Shown one piece after another: positions 16,316-25,275 of a stretch of 64,000 nucleotides of DNA (positions within the stretch are counted from its first letter, which is position 1; every line of letters begins with the position of its first letter). The stretch is taken from positions 62,001 through 126,000 of the forward strand of contig JADJIB010000003.1 in the NCBI GenBank assembly GCA_016707175.1, read 5' to 3'. The DNA comes from Candidatus Phosphoribacter hodrii. Its GTDB lineage: Bacteria; Actinomycetota; Actinomycetes; Actinomycetales; Dermatophilaceae. The position numbers and the translations under genes are program-made. The notes under the pieces were generated by a model. The model was given only the letters and a program-made list of their open reading frames with translations, was not told where the DNA came from and ran no database searches.

Positions 16316-17218
16316 ATGCGTTTCCCTCGTACCCTCACGGCCGTTCTTGGCATGACCGCCGCGGTCGCCCTGCTCACCAGTGGGTGCGCCACCAACGCCC
16401 CCAAAACCCAGACGCCGAGCGCGTCCACCACGGCGCAGATCGTCAAGAACGACGCGGCCGCGGCGCTCGTCCCGGCCGCAGTGGCCACCAGTGGGGTGCT
16501 CCAGATCGGCACGAACCTCACCTACGCGCCGGACGAGTTCAAGAACGCGGCGGGCGAGCCCATCGGGGGGGGGATTGAGCTCATGACGGCGATCTCCACG
16601 AGGCTGGGCCTCACCCCGAAGTTCCAGGATTCGCAGTTCGACAACATCATCCCGGGCATCAAGGGTGGGAAGTATCAGGTCGGCATCGCGTCCTTCACCG
16701 ACACCAAGGAGCGCCAGAACTCGGTCGATTTCGTCGACTACTTCACCGCCGGCGGTCAGTGGGCGAGCAAGGCGGGCACCACGATCGACCCGGACAACGC
16801 CTGCGGGAAGACGGTCGCCGTCGGGACCGGGACCTACCAAGAGACCGACGAAATCCCCGCTCGCAGTAAGGCGTGCACCGACGCCGGGAAGCCTGCGATC
16901 ATCGTGCTCAAGCTCGACACCCAGCAGGACATCACCACTGCAGTCGCGCTCGGACGTGCCGACGCGCTGTCGGCGGACTCGCCGGTGACGCAGTATGCCG
17001 TGAGCCAGACCGAGGGCAAGTTGCAGCTCGCGGGGCCGATCTTCGACTCCGCCCCGTTCGGCATCGCGGTGGCCAAGGACTCCGGGACCATGACCCAGGC
17101 GGTTCAGACGGCTCTGCAGTCCCTCATCGATGACGGCACGTACGGTCGGATCCTGACCACCTGGGGTGTGTCGGCCGGCGCCATCACCAAGGTCACCATC
17201 AATGGTGGGACGAGCTGA
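16316..17218 (+). CDS. ABC transporter substrate-binding lipoprotein, family 3
   Basis: Start set at the ATG preceded by CTGGAGG. Residues 1-24 are a lipoprotein signal (MRFPRT, hydrophobic core, LLTSGC with Cys as lipid anchor), followed by a Thr/Ser/Pro linker. The mature part has LTYAPDEFKNAAG, GGIELMTAIS, and GIASFTDTKERQ, the wording of polar amino-acid and opine binding proteins (SBP_bac_3). About 300 residues in all. It would capture the substrate outside the membrane for the permease and ATPase that follow. The ligand is unknown; neighbours suggest a phosphorylatable or ureido-type compound. Confidence 0.9.
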   Translation: MRFPRTLTAVLGMTAAVALLTSGCATNAPKTQTPSASTTAQIVKNDAAAALVPAAVATSGVLQIGTNLTYAPDEFKNAAGEPIGGGIELMTAISTRLGLTPKFQDSQFDNIIPGIKGGKYQVGIASFTDTKERQNSVDFVDYFTAGGQWASKAGTTIDPDNACGKTVAVGTGTYQETDEIPARSKACTDAGKPAIIVLKLDTQQDITTAVALGRADALSADSPVTQYAVSQTEGKLQLAGPIFDSAPFGIAVAKDSGTMTQAVQTALQSLIDDGTYGRILTTWGVSAGAITKVTINGGTS

Positions 17219-17220
17219 CC

Positions 17221-18150
17221 ATGTCCTCCCGTGCCCCCAACGACGTGGGCTCCTTGCCGATCGACGCTGTGCCGTTGCGGCATCCGGGGCGGACCGCGTC
17301 AGCCCTGGTGATCGTGGCCCTGTTGGGGCTGTTCCTCTACGGGGCAGCCACCAACTCGGCCTACGAGTGGAGCACCTACGCGGCATACCTGTTGGACGAG
17401 CGGATCAGCCGCGCCGCGGTCATCACCCTGATGCTCACTGTCCTGGCCATGGTGATCGGCGTCGTGCTGGGGGTGCTGCTGGCCGTCATGCGGTTGTCGC
17501 CCAATAGGGTTCTGCGCTCGGTCAGTTGGGGGTTCGTGTGGTTCTTCCGCGGCACGCCCGTCTATGTCCAACTGGTGTTCTGGGGGCTGATCACGACGAT
17601 CTACCGCACGGTGGATCTCGGCGTTCCGTTCGGGCCGCAGTTCCTGCACATCAGCACCAGTTCGTTTGCGGAGAACTTCTTCTGGCTGGCGGTCATCGGG
17701 CTGGGACTCAACGAGTCGGCATACATGGCCGAGATCGTTCGCGCGGGGATCAGTAGCGTCGACGAAGGGCAGTACGAGGCGGCCACGGCGCTCGGGATGT
17801 CGTGGCGGGAGGCGACGACCCTCGTCGTGCTGCCGCAGGCGATGCGGGTCATCATCCCGCCCACCGGCAATGAGCTCATCTCGATGCTCAAGACCACCTC
17901 GTTGGTCACGGCGATCCCTTACACGCAGGACCTCTACAGCCGGGCGAGAGACCTGGCAGTGGAGACGTTCAACCCCGTCCCGATGCTGCTCGTGGCCTCG
18001 ACCTGGTACCTCTTCTTCACCTCGATCCTCATGGTCGGGCAGTTCTATCTGGAGCGCCACTTCGGTCGCGGAGCCTCGCGGGCGGCCTCCTCGAAGCAGC
18101 TCAAAACCCTTGCGGCTGCACAACTTCGCGACGACAAGGCCGTGCGATGA
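17221..18150 (+). CDS. Polar amino-acid-type ABC permease
   Basis: A 309-residue inner-membrane permease beginning two bases after the binding-protein stop. Several hydrophobic helices are visible, with FRGTPVYVQLVF near residue 110 and the EAA loop YEAATALGMSWREA near residue 185, which docks onto the ATPase; this is the HisM/GlnP pattern. A single permease implies a homodimer. The N-terminus before the first helix is about 25 residues longer than minimal relatives. It overlaps the ATPase gene by four bases. Confidence 0.9.
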   Translation: MSSRAPNDVGSLPIDAVPLRHPGRTASALVIVALLGLFLYGAATNSAYEWSTYAAYLLDERISRAAVITLMLTVLAMVIGVVLGVLLAVMRLSPNRVLRSVSWGFVWFFRGTPVYVQLVFWGLITTIYRTVDLGVPFGPQFLHISTSSFAENFFWLAVIGLGLNESAYMAEIVRAGISSVDEGQYEAATALGMSWREATTLVVLPQAMRVIIPPTGNELISMLKTTSLVTAIPYTQDLYSRARDLAVETFNPVPMLLVASTWYLFFTSILMVGQFYLERHFGRGASRAASSKQLKTLAAAQLRDDKAVR

Positions 18151-18950
18151 CCCTCCGTGACTCGCTGCCGAGCGCTACTGCCCAGGCCGCTTCCCCGATG
18201 GTGGTGAGCGAAGGTGTCCACAAGCGCTTCGGGGCACTTGAGGTGCTCAAGGGCGTCACCCTGTCCGTGAACGCTGGCGAGGTCATGTGCCTCGTCGGGC
18301 CGTCCGGCTCGGGCAAGTCGACCTTCCTGCGGTGCATCAACCATCTTGAGCAGATCAGCGCGGGTCGGCTCTATGTCGACGGCGAGTTGGTGGGGTATCG
18401 CCAGCGCGGTGACCGGTTGTTCGAGATGCACCCGAAGGACGCCGCTCGGCAGCGACGTCAGATCGGCATGGTGTTCCAGCGGTTCAACCTGTTCCCTCAC
18501 ATGACCGCGCTGGAGAACATCGTTGCGGCGCCGGTTAAGGACCAGGGCCGCCGCCGGGAGGCCGCAATCGAGCAGGGTCGTGACCTGCTCAAGCAGGTCG
18601 GGCTCTCGGACAAAGCCGATGCCTATCCCGCCCAACTTTCCGGCGGACAGCAGCAACGGGTCGCCATCGCGCGGGCGCTGGCCATGGAGCCGAAGCTGAT
18701 GCTGTTCGACGAGCCCACGTCGGCGCTGGACCCCGAATTGGTGGGCGAGGTCCTCGACGTGATGCGAGCGCTGGCCGACAAGGGGATGACCATGATCGTC
18801 GTGACCCACGAGATGGGTTTCGCGCGAGAGGTCGCTGACTCGCTCGTCTTCATGGACGACGGGGTCGTCGTCGAGGCTGGGAATCCGCGCGAGGTCCTCG
18901 CCAACCCGACGCACGCGCGAACCCGCGCCTTCCTCTCCAAGGTGCTCTGA
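18147..18950 (+). CDS. Polar amino-acid-type ABC ATPase
   Basis: A 267-residue nucleotide-binding subunit. Walker A is GPSGSGKST near residue 52, the Q-loop is in MVFQRFNLFPHMT, the signature is LSGGQQQR near residue 165, and Walker B is LMLFDEPTSALDPE followed by the switch His in VVTHEMGF. This is the GlnQ/HisP type. ATG overlaps the permease stop. It closes the importer and, on present evidence, the GntR operon; the following 100 bp contain no clear terminator. Confidence 0.93.
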   Translation: MTLRDSLPSATAQAASPMVVSEGVHKRFGALEVLKGVTLSVNAGEVMCLVGPSGSGKSTFLRCINHLEQISAGRLYVDGELVGYRQRGDRLFEMHPKDAARQRRQIGMVFQRFNLFPHMTALENIVAAPVKDQGRRREAAIEQGRDLLKQVGLSDKADAYPAQLSGGQQQRVAIARALAMEPKLMLFDEPTSALDPELVGEVLDVMRALADKGMTMIVVTHEMGFAREVADSLVFMDDGVVVEAGNPREVLANPTHARTRAFLSKVL

Positions 18951-19059
18951 GTCGACAACGGAGGAGGGTCGGCGGGCGCCCTGGGGCTGTGCGACAGTCG
19001 GCTGTGTCAGTGGCCGCGGTTAGCGTGGCTGACAACCGACAGGGGAGGTGCCGCGCATT

Positions 19060-19905
19060 ATGGTGACGTTGTTCGGCGACGATTTTGGTCATCCGGTGGA
19101 GAAGCCGATCGCGCCCGCGAGACACCGGGTCTTGATTACCGTCAAGGCAGCTCCTAACCCGTCTGCTGCGCATGGTGAGACGGTCTGTGTTGCTGGCGTC
19201 ATCCTGGGAGACCTGGGCGCGACAGGCTGGATCCGCCTCTATCCGATCAACTTCCGGCACCTGCCGCAGGCGACAGAGCAGTTCCGGAAGTACGACATCG
19301 TGGCTGTCGACTGCCGGCCCGCCGGCGAGGCTCGGTTGGAGTCCTGGCAACCCAACATGGCGACCCTGCGCGTGGAGAGCTTCCTGCCGCCGTGGAGGAG
19401 GCGTCGGGACATCATCGATCCGCTCATTGAGGTGTCGATGTGCGGTCTTCGCAACCGCGCCAAGGCCGACGCCCAGGCGCCATCTCTGGCGCTCGTTCGA
19501 CCAGCTGAAATCCTCGGGTTCAGGACGGAACGACACCCTGGATGGAGTCGGGATGAGCAGGCAAAGATCGACGCCTACGTCAATCAGCTTGAGCTTGACG
19601 TTTTCGAGGAAGCCCAGGACAAGACGCCACTGACGGCTCCTCGGTTCAGGGGTGTCTACAAGTGGCGCTGCAGTGAACCATCGTGCGGCACCCACGAACA
19701 GTCGATTATCGACTGGGAGTTCGTTGCCTTCCAGCGGCACCTGTGGAATCGATCAGACGCGGACTTACAGAGGGAGCTCCACCGCCGCTTCTTCGAGGAG
19801 ATCTGTTCGGCGAAGAACGACGTTGCGTTCTACGTGGGCAATCAGGCGAAGCGACCACAAACCTTCAGCATCCTCGGCGTCTACTACCCGCGAAGGGATT
19901 CGTAG
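19060..19905 (+). CDS. Unknown protein with a Cys pair, convergent with HTH-DUF488
   Basis: About 281 residues; the ATG is preferred over a GTG at 19048 because AGGGGAGG lies 11 bases before it but touches the GTG. The N-terminal half is beta-rich (HRVLITVKAAPNPSAAHG, GWIRLYPINFRH, KYDIVAVDCRP) and the middle carries KWRCSEPSCGTHEQS, a C-x5-C followed by His that could bind metal. The C-terminal part is helical and charged, ending ILGVYYPRR. I do not recognise the family with certainty. The 3' end overlaps the convergent DUF488 gene by 22 bp. A nucleic-acid-handling or defence role is only a guess. Confidence 0.65.
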   Translation: MVTLFGDDFGHPVEKPIAPARHRVLITVKAAPNPSAAHGETVCVAGVILGDLGATGWIRLYPINFRHLPQATEQFRKYDIVAVDCRPAGEARLESWQPNMATLRVESFLPPWRRRRDIIDPLIEVSMCGLRNRAKADAQAPSLALVRPAEILGFRTERHPGWSRDEQAKIDAYVNQLELDVFEEAQDKTPLTAPRFRGVYKWRCSEPSCGTHEQSIIDWEFVAFQRHLWNRSDADLQRELHRRFFEEICSAKNDVAFYVGNQAKRPQTFSILGVYYPRRDS

Positions 19906-20585
19906 GCGGGGAGATCGGCAACGGGGGTGGCTGTGTCCTTCACTACTTGATCGATGATGACCTTGCGATGACACCTCTCGACATCGGCCTCGAAGCAGAG
20001 CACCGCGACCACGTGATCGCGGGCCAACTGGGAAAGCTCTCCGAGGGAGGCTTGGGCGCCCGTCGATTGCAGAGCCTCTCGGAACACCCTCCGCCCTTCC
20101 TCCGGGTGACCATCCCAAAACGGCTGGCGGTTGTTCTTCGAGTTCCCGAGGCTGCGCATGTGGACGTAGCCGATGCCGACGGCGGCCAAGGCGTCCCGGA
20201 GCCGAGTCTTCGAGAATCCCGGCTTGCGGCTGATGGCGTTGAGGCGAACGTCGGCGACGGTGCGCACCCCCGCTCGTTGCAAGCCGGCGACGAAGTCGTC
20301 GATCTGCCGCCCCTCGTACCCGACCGAGACGATTCCATTGACCATGGTTGGTTCCTCCCCGGCGAGCTCATTGCGTTCGGCCTCAGTGACGAGTCCGTCG
20401 ATCGACACGGACAGGGCACGGCACAGTGCGGCGACCTTGAAAACGCCGGGGTCGCGGGTCTGGCCCTGCTCAACCTTCATCACCGTGTTGGCTGACAGTC
20501 CAGACCGGTTTGCTAGGTCCGCTCGAGTCATCCCCGCCGTCCGCCGTCGCGCGCGCACGGCCTGACCGAGCTCAGTGAACCTCAT
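19884..20585 (-). CDS. HTH (XRE) domain fused to DUF488
   Basis: About 233 residues from the ATG at 20585, which has AAGGAGA four bases upstream (an ATG ten codons earlier lacks one). Residues 1-70 form an XRE helix-turn-helix (MTRADLANRSGLSANTVMKV). Residues 85-230 are a DUF488 domain: VSVGYEGRQIDDF, VRTVADVRLNAISRKPGFS, and the C-terminal CFEADVERCHRK in which a Cys and a Cys-His-Arg are characteristic. DUF488 has no settled activity. The fusion of DNA-binding and DUF488 parts suggests a sensor-repressor, and a 14-bp palindrome sits in its promoter. DUF488 is normally seen alone, which makes this arrangement notable. Confidence 0.8.
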   Translation of the reverse strand: MRFTELGQAVRARRRTAGMTRADLANRSGLSANTVMKVEQGQTRDPGVFKVAALCRALSVSIDGLVTEAERNELAGEEPTMVNGIVSVGYEGRQIDDFVAGLQRAGVRTVADVRLNAISRKPGFSKTRLRDALAAVGIGYVHMRSLGNSKNNRQPFWDGHPEEGRRVFREALQSTGAQASLGELSQLARDHVVAVLCFEADVERCHRKVIIDQVVKDTATPVADLPAYESLRG

Positions 20586-20629
20586 CGTCTCCTTCGGGGG
20601 ACGACCGGCGCGCATGTTCTGAGACTAGC

Positions 20630-20643
20630 AGTAAATATTTACT
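20630..20643. promoter_or_regulatory. AT-rich 14-bp palindrome, likely operator of HTH-DUF488
   Basis: AGTAAATATTTACT is a perfect palindrome 45 bases upstream of the HTH-DUF488 start, in an otherwise GC-rich background. Its place in the promoter and the HTH domain of the product suggest autoregulation. Confidence 0.55.
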
Positions 20644-20756
20644 TATCCGACATGCTGCTCTGGGCCGGAGCCCACTGGCTCGCCAGCGCGTGACGAGGCC
20701 CCCGGGCGCCGCACGGAAGCCCTCCAGACCACCAGCCCAGCCCAAGCACAACGGAC

Positions 20757-22037
20757 TCAGCTGCCGATGACGCCTTCGGACCGCAGCCGGTCGAGCTCGG
20801 CCTGGCCCAACCCGGCGGCGAGCAGCACCTCGTCGGTGTGTTCCCCGATGGTGGGGACACCGGCATACACGGGGCCGTCGTAACCACCCATATGCAGGAT
20901 CGGGCCGGGCGTGAGCACCCGTCCAAGCGCCTCGCTGCCGGTGAGCTCCACGAGCGTGCGCTCCGAGAAGTGCGGGTCCGCGACGATGTCGCTCGCGTCG
21001 TTGACCTGCGAGCAGACCACCTCATGCTCGTCGAGGACCGCGAGCACCTCGTGCCGCGGCCGCGCGGCCACCCATGCGCTGACGATCGCCTGGATGGCGT
21101 CGTTGTGCTCCATCCGGGCGGCGTTGGTGGCGAAGCGCGGGTCCTCGAGGATGTCCGGCCGACCCATCGCGTGGAACAGCCGGATGGCGATGCCCTGGTT
21201 GCTCGCGGCGATCGAGAGCCACTTGCCGTCGGCGGCCTGATAGACCCCGCGCGGCGACGCCGAGCCGGTGCCGTTGCCGACCCGCCCCTGGACGAACCCC
21301 GTCCCCGTGTAGTTGATGATCATGTCGCCGATGATGAACATCAGCGGCTCATAGAGCGCCACATCGACGACGTCACCAGCCCCGGTGCGTTCGCGTCGAT
21401 AGAGCGCCATCGCCGTCCCCATCGCCGCCGAGATGCCGGCGATCGAGTCGGCGAAACCGAACGGCGGCGACGTCGGCGGAGTCTCCGGCCACCCGTTGAT
21501 GAAGGCAAAGCCGCTGCCCGTCTCGGCAACCGTCCCGAAGCCTGGCTTCCCGCTATATGGCCCGGTCTGTCCGAAGCCCGACACCCGCGTCAGCACCAGC
21601 CTCGGGTTGTCGACCGACAGCACGTCATAGCCCAGCCCCCACGCCTCCAACCGCCCCGGCCGGAACGACTCGATGACGACATCGACGTCGGCCGCCAGGC
21701 GCCGCACGAGATCGCGCCCGGCCTCCGACCGCACGTCGATGCCCACCGAGCGCTTGCCGGCATTGAGCCGCGCGAACCCCATCGACTGGCCGTTCTTCAT
21801 CGGAGTCCATTGGCGCGCATAGTCGCCCGCGCCCGGGTCCTCGACCTTGGTCACCTCCGCGCCGAAGTCGCGCAGCATCCGCCCGCAGGTGGGCGCGGCA
21901 TACATCGTGCCCAGTTCGAGCACGCGTATGCCGTGCAGCGGGCCTTCGCGTCTCGTCGCACCTGCCGCCGGGCTCGCGTCCACGGACGCGCCCCCCGCAG
22001 TCGTTGCGTCCTCAGACACCGACGGGCCGTCCGACAT
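20757..22037 (-). CDS. Family III CoA-transferase (CaiB/BaiF type)
   Basis: A 426-residue CoA-transferase. GIRVLELGTMYAAPTCGRMLRDFGAEVTK-type opening, ESFRPGRLEAWGLGYD near residue 115, and GDVVDVALYEP near residue 218 with the Asp at the position that forms the acyl anhydride in formyl-CoA transferase. It moves CoA between carboxylates, activating an acid without ATP. The ATG at 22037 overlaps the stop of the aldehyde dehydrogenase gene by one base (TGATG), which decides the start over a longer upstream frame. It is the last gene of the large minus-strand operon. Confidence 0.9.
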   Translation of the reverse strand: MSDGPSVSEDATTAGGASVDASPAAGATRREGPLHGIRVLELGTMYAAPTCGRMLRDFGAEVTKVEDPGAGDYARQWTPMKNGQSMGFARLNAGKRSVGIDVRSEAGRDLVRRLAADVDVVIESFRPGRLEAWGLGYDVLSVDNPRLVLTRVSGFGQTGPYSGKPGFGTVAETGSGFAFINGWPETPPTSPPFGFADSIAGISAAMGTAMALYRRERTGAGDVVDVALYEPLMFIIGDMIINYTGTGFVQGRVGNGTGSASPRGVYQAADGKWLSIAASNQGIAIRLFHAMGRPDILEDPRFATNAARMEHNDAIQAIVSAWVAARPRHEVLAVLDEHEVVCSQVNDASDIVADPHFSERTLVELTGSEALGRVLTPGPILHMGGYDGPVYAGVPTIGEHTDEVLLAAGLGQAELDRLRSEGVIGS

Positions 22038-23536
22038 CAGAGCCGCCACTGGACGTGCTTGACCTCGAGGTATTCGCGCATGCCCCACTCACCGAGCTCG
22101 CGCCCGATGCCGGAGCGGCCGAACCCGCCGAAGGGGGCGTCCGGGCGCATCCCGCCGCCGCCGTTGATCCACACCGTGCCGGCGCGCACCCGGTCGGCGA
22201 CCCGGCGGGCCTCGATCGGGTCGTTGCACCAGACGTTGGCGGCCAGGCCGTACTTCGTGTCGTTGGCCAGCCGGATCGCGTCCTCGGTGTCCTTGAACGG
22301 CACCAACACCGCGATCGGGCCGAAGATCTCCTCCTGGCAGGCCCGCGCACTGTGGTCGAGCCCGCCGAGCAGCACGGGGTTGACGTACCAACCCTTCTCC
22401 GGCAGCGGCTTGGTCACCTCGAGCAGCTTGCGCCCACCGACAGCGAGCGAGTCGGTGATGAAGGACTGCACCCGAGCCTGGTGATCCGGACGGATGAGCG
22501 GGCCGATGTTGGTCGCGCGGTCCCACGGGTCGCCGACGACCATCTGGTCGAAGGCCGACGCCCCCGCTTCGACGAACTCGTCGAACCGGCTCTCGTGGAC
22601 GAGCAAGCGCGCCAGCGCCGCACAACCCTGGCCGGCGTTGCGCGACCAGCGCAGGTGCATCTCGACCGCGACCTTGGCGACGTCGACATCGGGCATGACG
22701 ATGCTCGGCGACTTGCCGCCGAGCTCCAGCGTGACCCCGGCCAGGTTGCGCGCGGCCTGCTCCATGATGAGCGCGCCGACCCCGTCGGACCCGGTGAACG
22801 ACACCCGGTCGACGTCGGGGTGCGAGGACAACTGCCGTCCCACGTCGGCGCCGCCGATGATGACGTTCATGACGCCCGGGGGCAGCCCCGACTCCTGGAT
22901 GAGGTCGCCGAGCAACAGGGTCGTCAGCGGCGTGCGCGGCGACGGCAGCAGCACAACGGTGCACCCCGCGGCCAGCGCCGCACCGAACTTGAAGATCGCC
23001 AGGTTGAGGGGGTAGTTGTAGCCCGTGATCGCCGCGACGACCCCGACCGGCTCATGCACGACGTCGCTCATCGTCGGCCACGGCGTCTCATAACGCCCCA
23101 GGTGGACGGTGCGATCGGTCGCCGCCGCGTCGGCCGCCCAGCGCAGGTGCTCCTGCACGGCCATCTTGACCTGCAGGTATTCCGCGAGCGAGACCGGCGT
23201 CCCGACCTCGTTGACGATCGAGGGCAGCAGTCGGTCGGCGGCGGCTTCGAGCGCGTCGGCGAAGCGGTGGATGTAGGCGCCGCGCTCGGCACCCGACAGC
23301 GCCGCCCACGCCGGGAAGGCGTTCCGCGCAGCCAGCACGGCGGCGTCGACCTGATCGGCGCTCGCCCCGCTGACGGTCGCGATGACGGCCTCGGTCGCGG
23401 GGTTGAAGACGTCCCACGTCTCGCCGCGCGGCTCGACCATCGAGCCGCCGACGAGCAGTGTGCGGGTCGCCGGGACCCAGTCGCGCACTTCCTGCGGGAT
23501 CGGCGGCGGCGGAGTGGTGTGGGTGGGCACGCTCAT
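22037..23536 (-). CDS. Aldehyde dehydrogenase
   Basis: A 499-residue NAD(P)-dependent aldehyde dehydrogenase. The catalytic Glu is in LELGGKSPSI near residue 270 and the nucleophile Cys in NAGQGCAALAR near residue 304; GFNYPLN-like YNYPLN and FTGSDGVG are the cofactor-binding parts. It oxidises an aldehyde to its acid, which the neighbouring ligase or CoA-transferase could then activate. The start overlaps the acyl-CoA ligase stop by four bases (23533-23536). Length is normal. The aldehyde cannot be named. Confidence 0.92.
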   Translation of the reverse strand: MSVPTHTTPPPPIPQEVRDWVPATRTLLVGGSMVEPRGETWDVFNPATEAVIATVSGASADQVDAAVLAARNAFPAWAALSGAERGAYIHRFADALEAAADRLLPSIVNEVGTPVSLAEYLQVKMAVQEHLRWAADAAATDRTVHLGRYETPWPTMSDVVHEPVGVVAAITGYNYPLNLAIFKFGAALAAGCTVVLLPSPRTPLTTLLLGDLIQESGLPPGVMNVIIGGADVGRQLSSHPDVDRVSFTGSDGVGALIMEQAARNLAGVTLELGGKSPSIVMPDVDVAKVAVEMHLRWSRNAGQGCAALARLLVHESRFDEFVEAGASAFDQMVVGDPWDRATNIGPLIRPDHQARVQSFITDSLAVGGRKLLEVTKPLPEKGWYVNPVLLGGLDHSARACQEEIFGPIAVLVPFKDTEDAIRLANDTKYGLAANVWCNDPIEARRVADRVRAGTVWINGGGGMRPDAPFGGFGRSGIGRELGEWGMREYLEVKHVQWRL

Positions 23537-25275
23537 GCGTGGGCCTCCTCGGTCTGGGTCGCGGGAGCAGGGGTCGCGGGAGCAGGGGTGGCAGGGGGAG
23601 ACGCAGCAGGAACGGTCGCCGACCGCTCCCGGTCATACGTGCCAGGGGGTATGCCGTCCGCCCGCAGCGCGGCCTTGCGCACCTTCTCGGACGGGGTCTT
23701 CGGCAGGGCGTCGACGACCCGCATGAACCGCGGGACGGCGAAGGCGGGGATCCGGCCGGCGCACCACGCGAGGATCTCGGCGGGGTCGACGGGGCCATCA
23801 ACGACGACCGCCGCGAGCACCTCGTCCTCGCCGGCCTCGACGTCGGCGGGCACCCCGATGACGGCGCACTCGGTGACCGCCGGGTGGCCGAGGATGGCCT
23901 GCTCGACCTCGTAGGAGCTGATGTTCTCCCCGCGCCGACGCAGCGCGTCCTTATAGCGGTCGACGAAGTAGAACCACCCGTCGGCGTCCTTGCGCAGCGC
24001 GTCACCGGTGTGGAACCACAGGTTGCGCCAGGCCTCGACGGTCTTCTCGGGCATCCCGTAATAGCCCATGCTGCAGGTCCACGGATGCACCGGCCGCACG
24101 ACCAACTCGCCGATCTCGCCGACCGCCACCTCGCGGTCGGTCTCAGGGTCGACCAGCCGGATGTCGAACCAGTCCGACGCCTGCAGCCCCGCCGCACCCG
24201 CAGGCCGCGGCACGCCGTAGGGCGAGATGATCGGCGCGCTCGTCTCGGTCAGCCCGAACGCGTCGACGAACGCCTCGATGCCATACCGCTCCTTGAACTC
24301 CTCGACGATCGAGGAGGCGGTGGGGGCGGCATACACACAACGCAGGTGATTGTTGCGGTCGTCCGGGCGCGGCGCCTGCTTCCACGCGAAGTCCATCATC
24401 ACGCCGACGAAGTTGGTGACCGTCACGCCCGAGTCGCGCACGTGGTCGATCCACCGGCTCGCCGAGAACTTCGGCCGCACCACCGCGCGCCCTCCCGCGA
24501 GCAAGGCGGGGTATGCCGCCATGAACTGCGCGTTCCCGTGGAAAAGCGGTGTCGTCGTGAGGTAGACGTCCTCGGGCGTGAGGCGGGTGAAGCAGGCCAC
24601 CTCCTGGGCGAAGAAGTAGAGCTGCGAGTTGGGCATCGCGACGCCCTTGCTCGGCCCGGTCGTGCCCGAGGTGAAGAAGATCGCACCGAGGTCTTGCGGC
24701 GCGGGAGCCGTCAGCGCGACGGGCTCGGCCTGCAGGAGTTCCTCCCAATCGCCGGCCACCCAGCCGTGCTCGCGCAACAGGTCGATGGCGTCGTCGTGGA
24801 TCCCGGCCCCGGTGTCGATGACCCAGAACTCCTCGATGACCCGCACCTGCTCCTTGATGGCGACGAAGCGCTCGGCATACGTGTCATCGATGACGGCGAA
24901 CCGAGGCTGGACGACGGTCACCTGGTGACGCAGGAACTCGCCCTCATAGTTGGTGTTGACCGGCACCTCGACGAGGCTGGACACGGCCGTCGCCCACCAA
25001 CTGCGCACGAACCGCGAGGAATTGGCGGCCATGATGACGACCCGATCGCCCGGCCGGGCTCCGGCGGCGAGCATCCCCGAAGCGAGCCGTTCCGCGTCGG
25101 CCAGCCCCGCGGCATACGTGAGGGTGACGGACTCTTCCGGGCACTCCAGGGCGAGCGCGTCGGGCCGCACCTGCGCGTGGTGACGCAGCACCTGGTCGAG
25201 CGTCCAGGTCGTGGGGTCGGGGAAGGTCGGGACGAGGTCCCGATAGGTCATCGGGTGACTGATCGGCTGGCTCAC
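23533..25275 (-). CDS. Acyl-CoA synthetase (AMP-forming)
   Basis: A 580-residue ANL-superfamily ligase. The P-loop is FFTSGTTGPSKGV near residue 190, the A5 motif DAFGLTETSAP near residue 340, A7 WFHTGDALRKD and A8 YVDRYKDALRRRGENIS near residue 440, followed by a C-terminal lid with TPSEKVRK (catalytic Lys). It activates a carboxylic acid through acyl-AMP to acyl-CoA. The last 30 residues are a Pro/Ala/Thr repeat tail (PATPAPATPAPAT) that is not part of the fold. The GTG at 25275 overlaps the stop of the monooxygenase gene (GTGA); an ATG at 25251 is an alternative. Confidence 0.92.
   Translation of the reverse strand: MSQPISHPMTYRDLVPTFPDPTTWTLDQVLRHHAQVRPDALALECPEESVTLTYAAGLADAERLASGMLAAGARPGDRVVIMAANSSRFVRSWWATAVSSLVEVPVNTNYEGEFLRHQVTVVQPRFAVIDDTYAERFVAIKEQVRVIEEFWVIDTGAGIHDDAIDLLREHGWVAGDWEELLQAEPVALTAPAPQDLGAIFFTSGTTGPSKGVAMPNSQLYFFAQEVACFTRLTPEDVYLTTTPLFHGNAQFMAAYPALLAGGRAVVRPKFSASRWIDHVRDSGVTVTNFVGVMMDFAWKQAPRPDDRNNHLRCVYAAPTASSIVEEFKERYGIEAFVDAFGLTETSAPIISPYGVPRPAGAAGLQASDWFDIRLVDPETDREVAVGEIGELVVRPVHPWTCSMGYYGMPEKTVEAWRNLWFHTGDALRKDADGWFYFVDRYKDALRRRGENISSYEVEQAILGHPAVTECAVIGVPADVEAGEDEVLAAVVVDGPVDPAEILAWCAGRIPAFAVPRFMRVVDALPKTPSEKVRKAALRADGIPPGTYDRERSATVPAASPPATPAPATPAPATQTEEAHA

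Noticed and set aside
20838..23914. Long plus-strand open frames opposite the CoA-transferase and aldehyde dehydrogenase
   Set aside because: Arg/His/Pro-rich composition without motifs; mirror of strong minus-strand genes.
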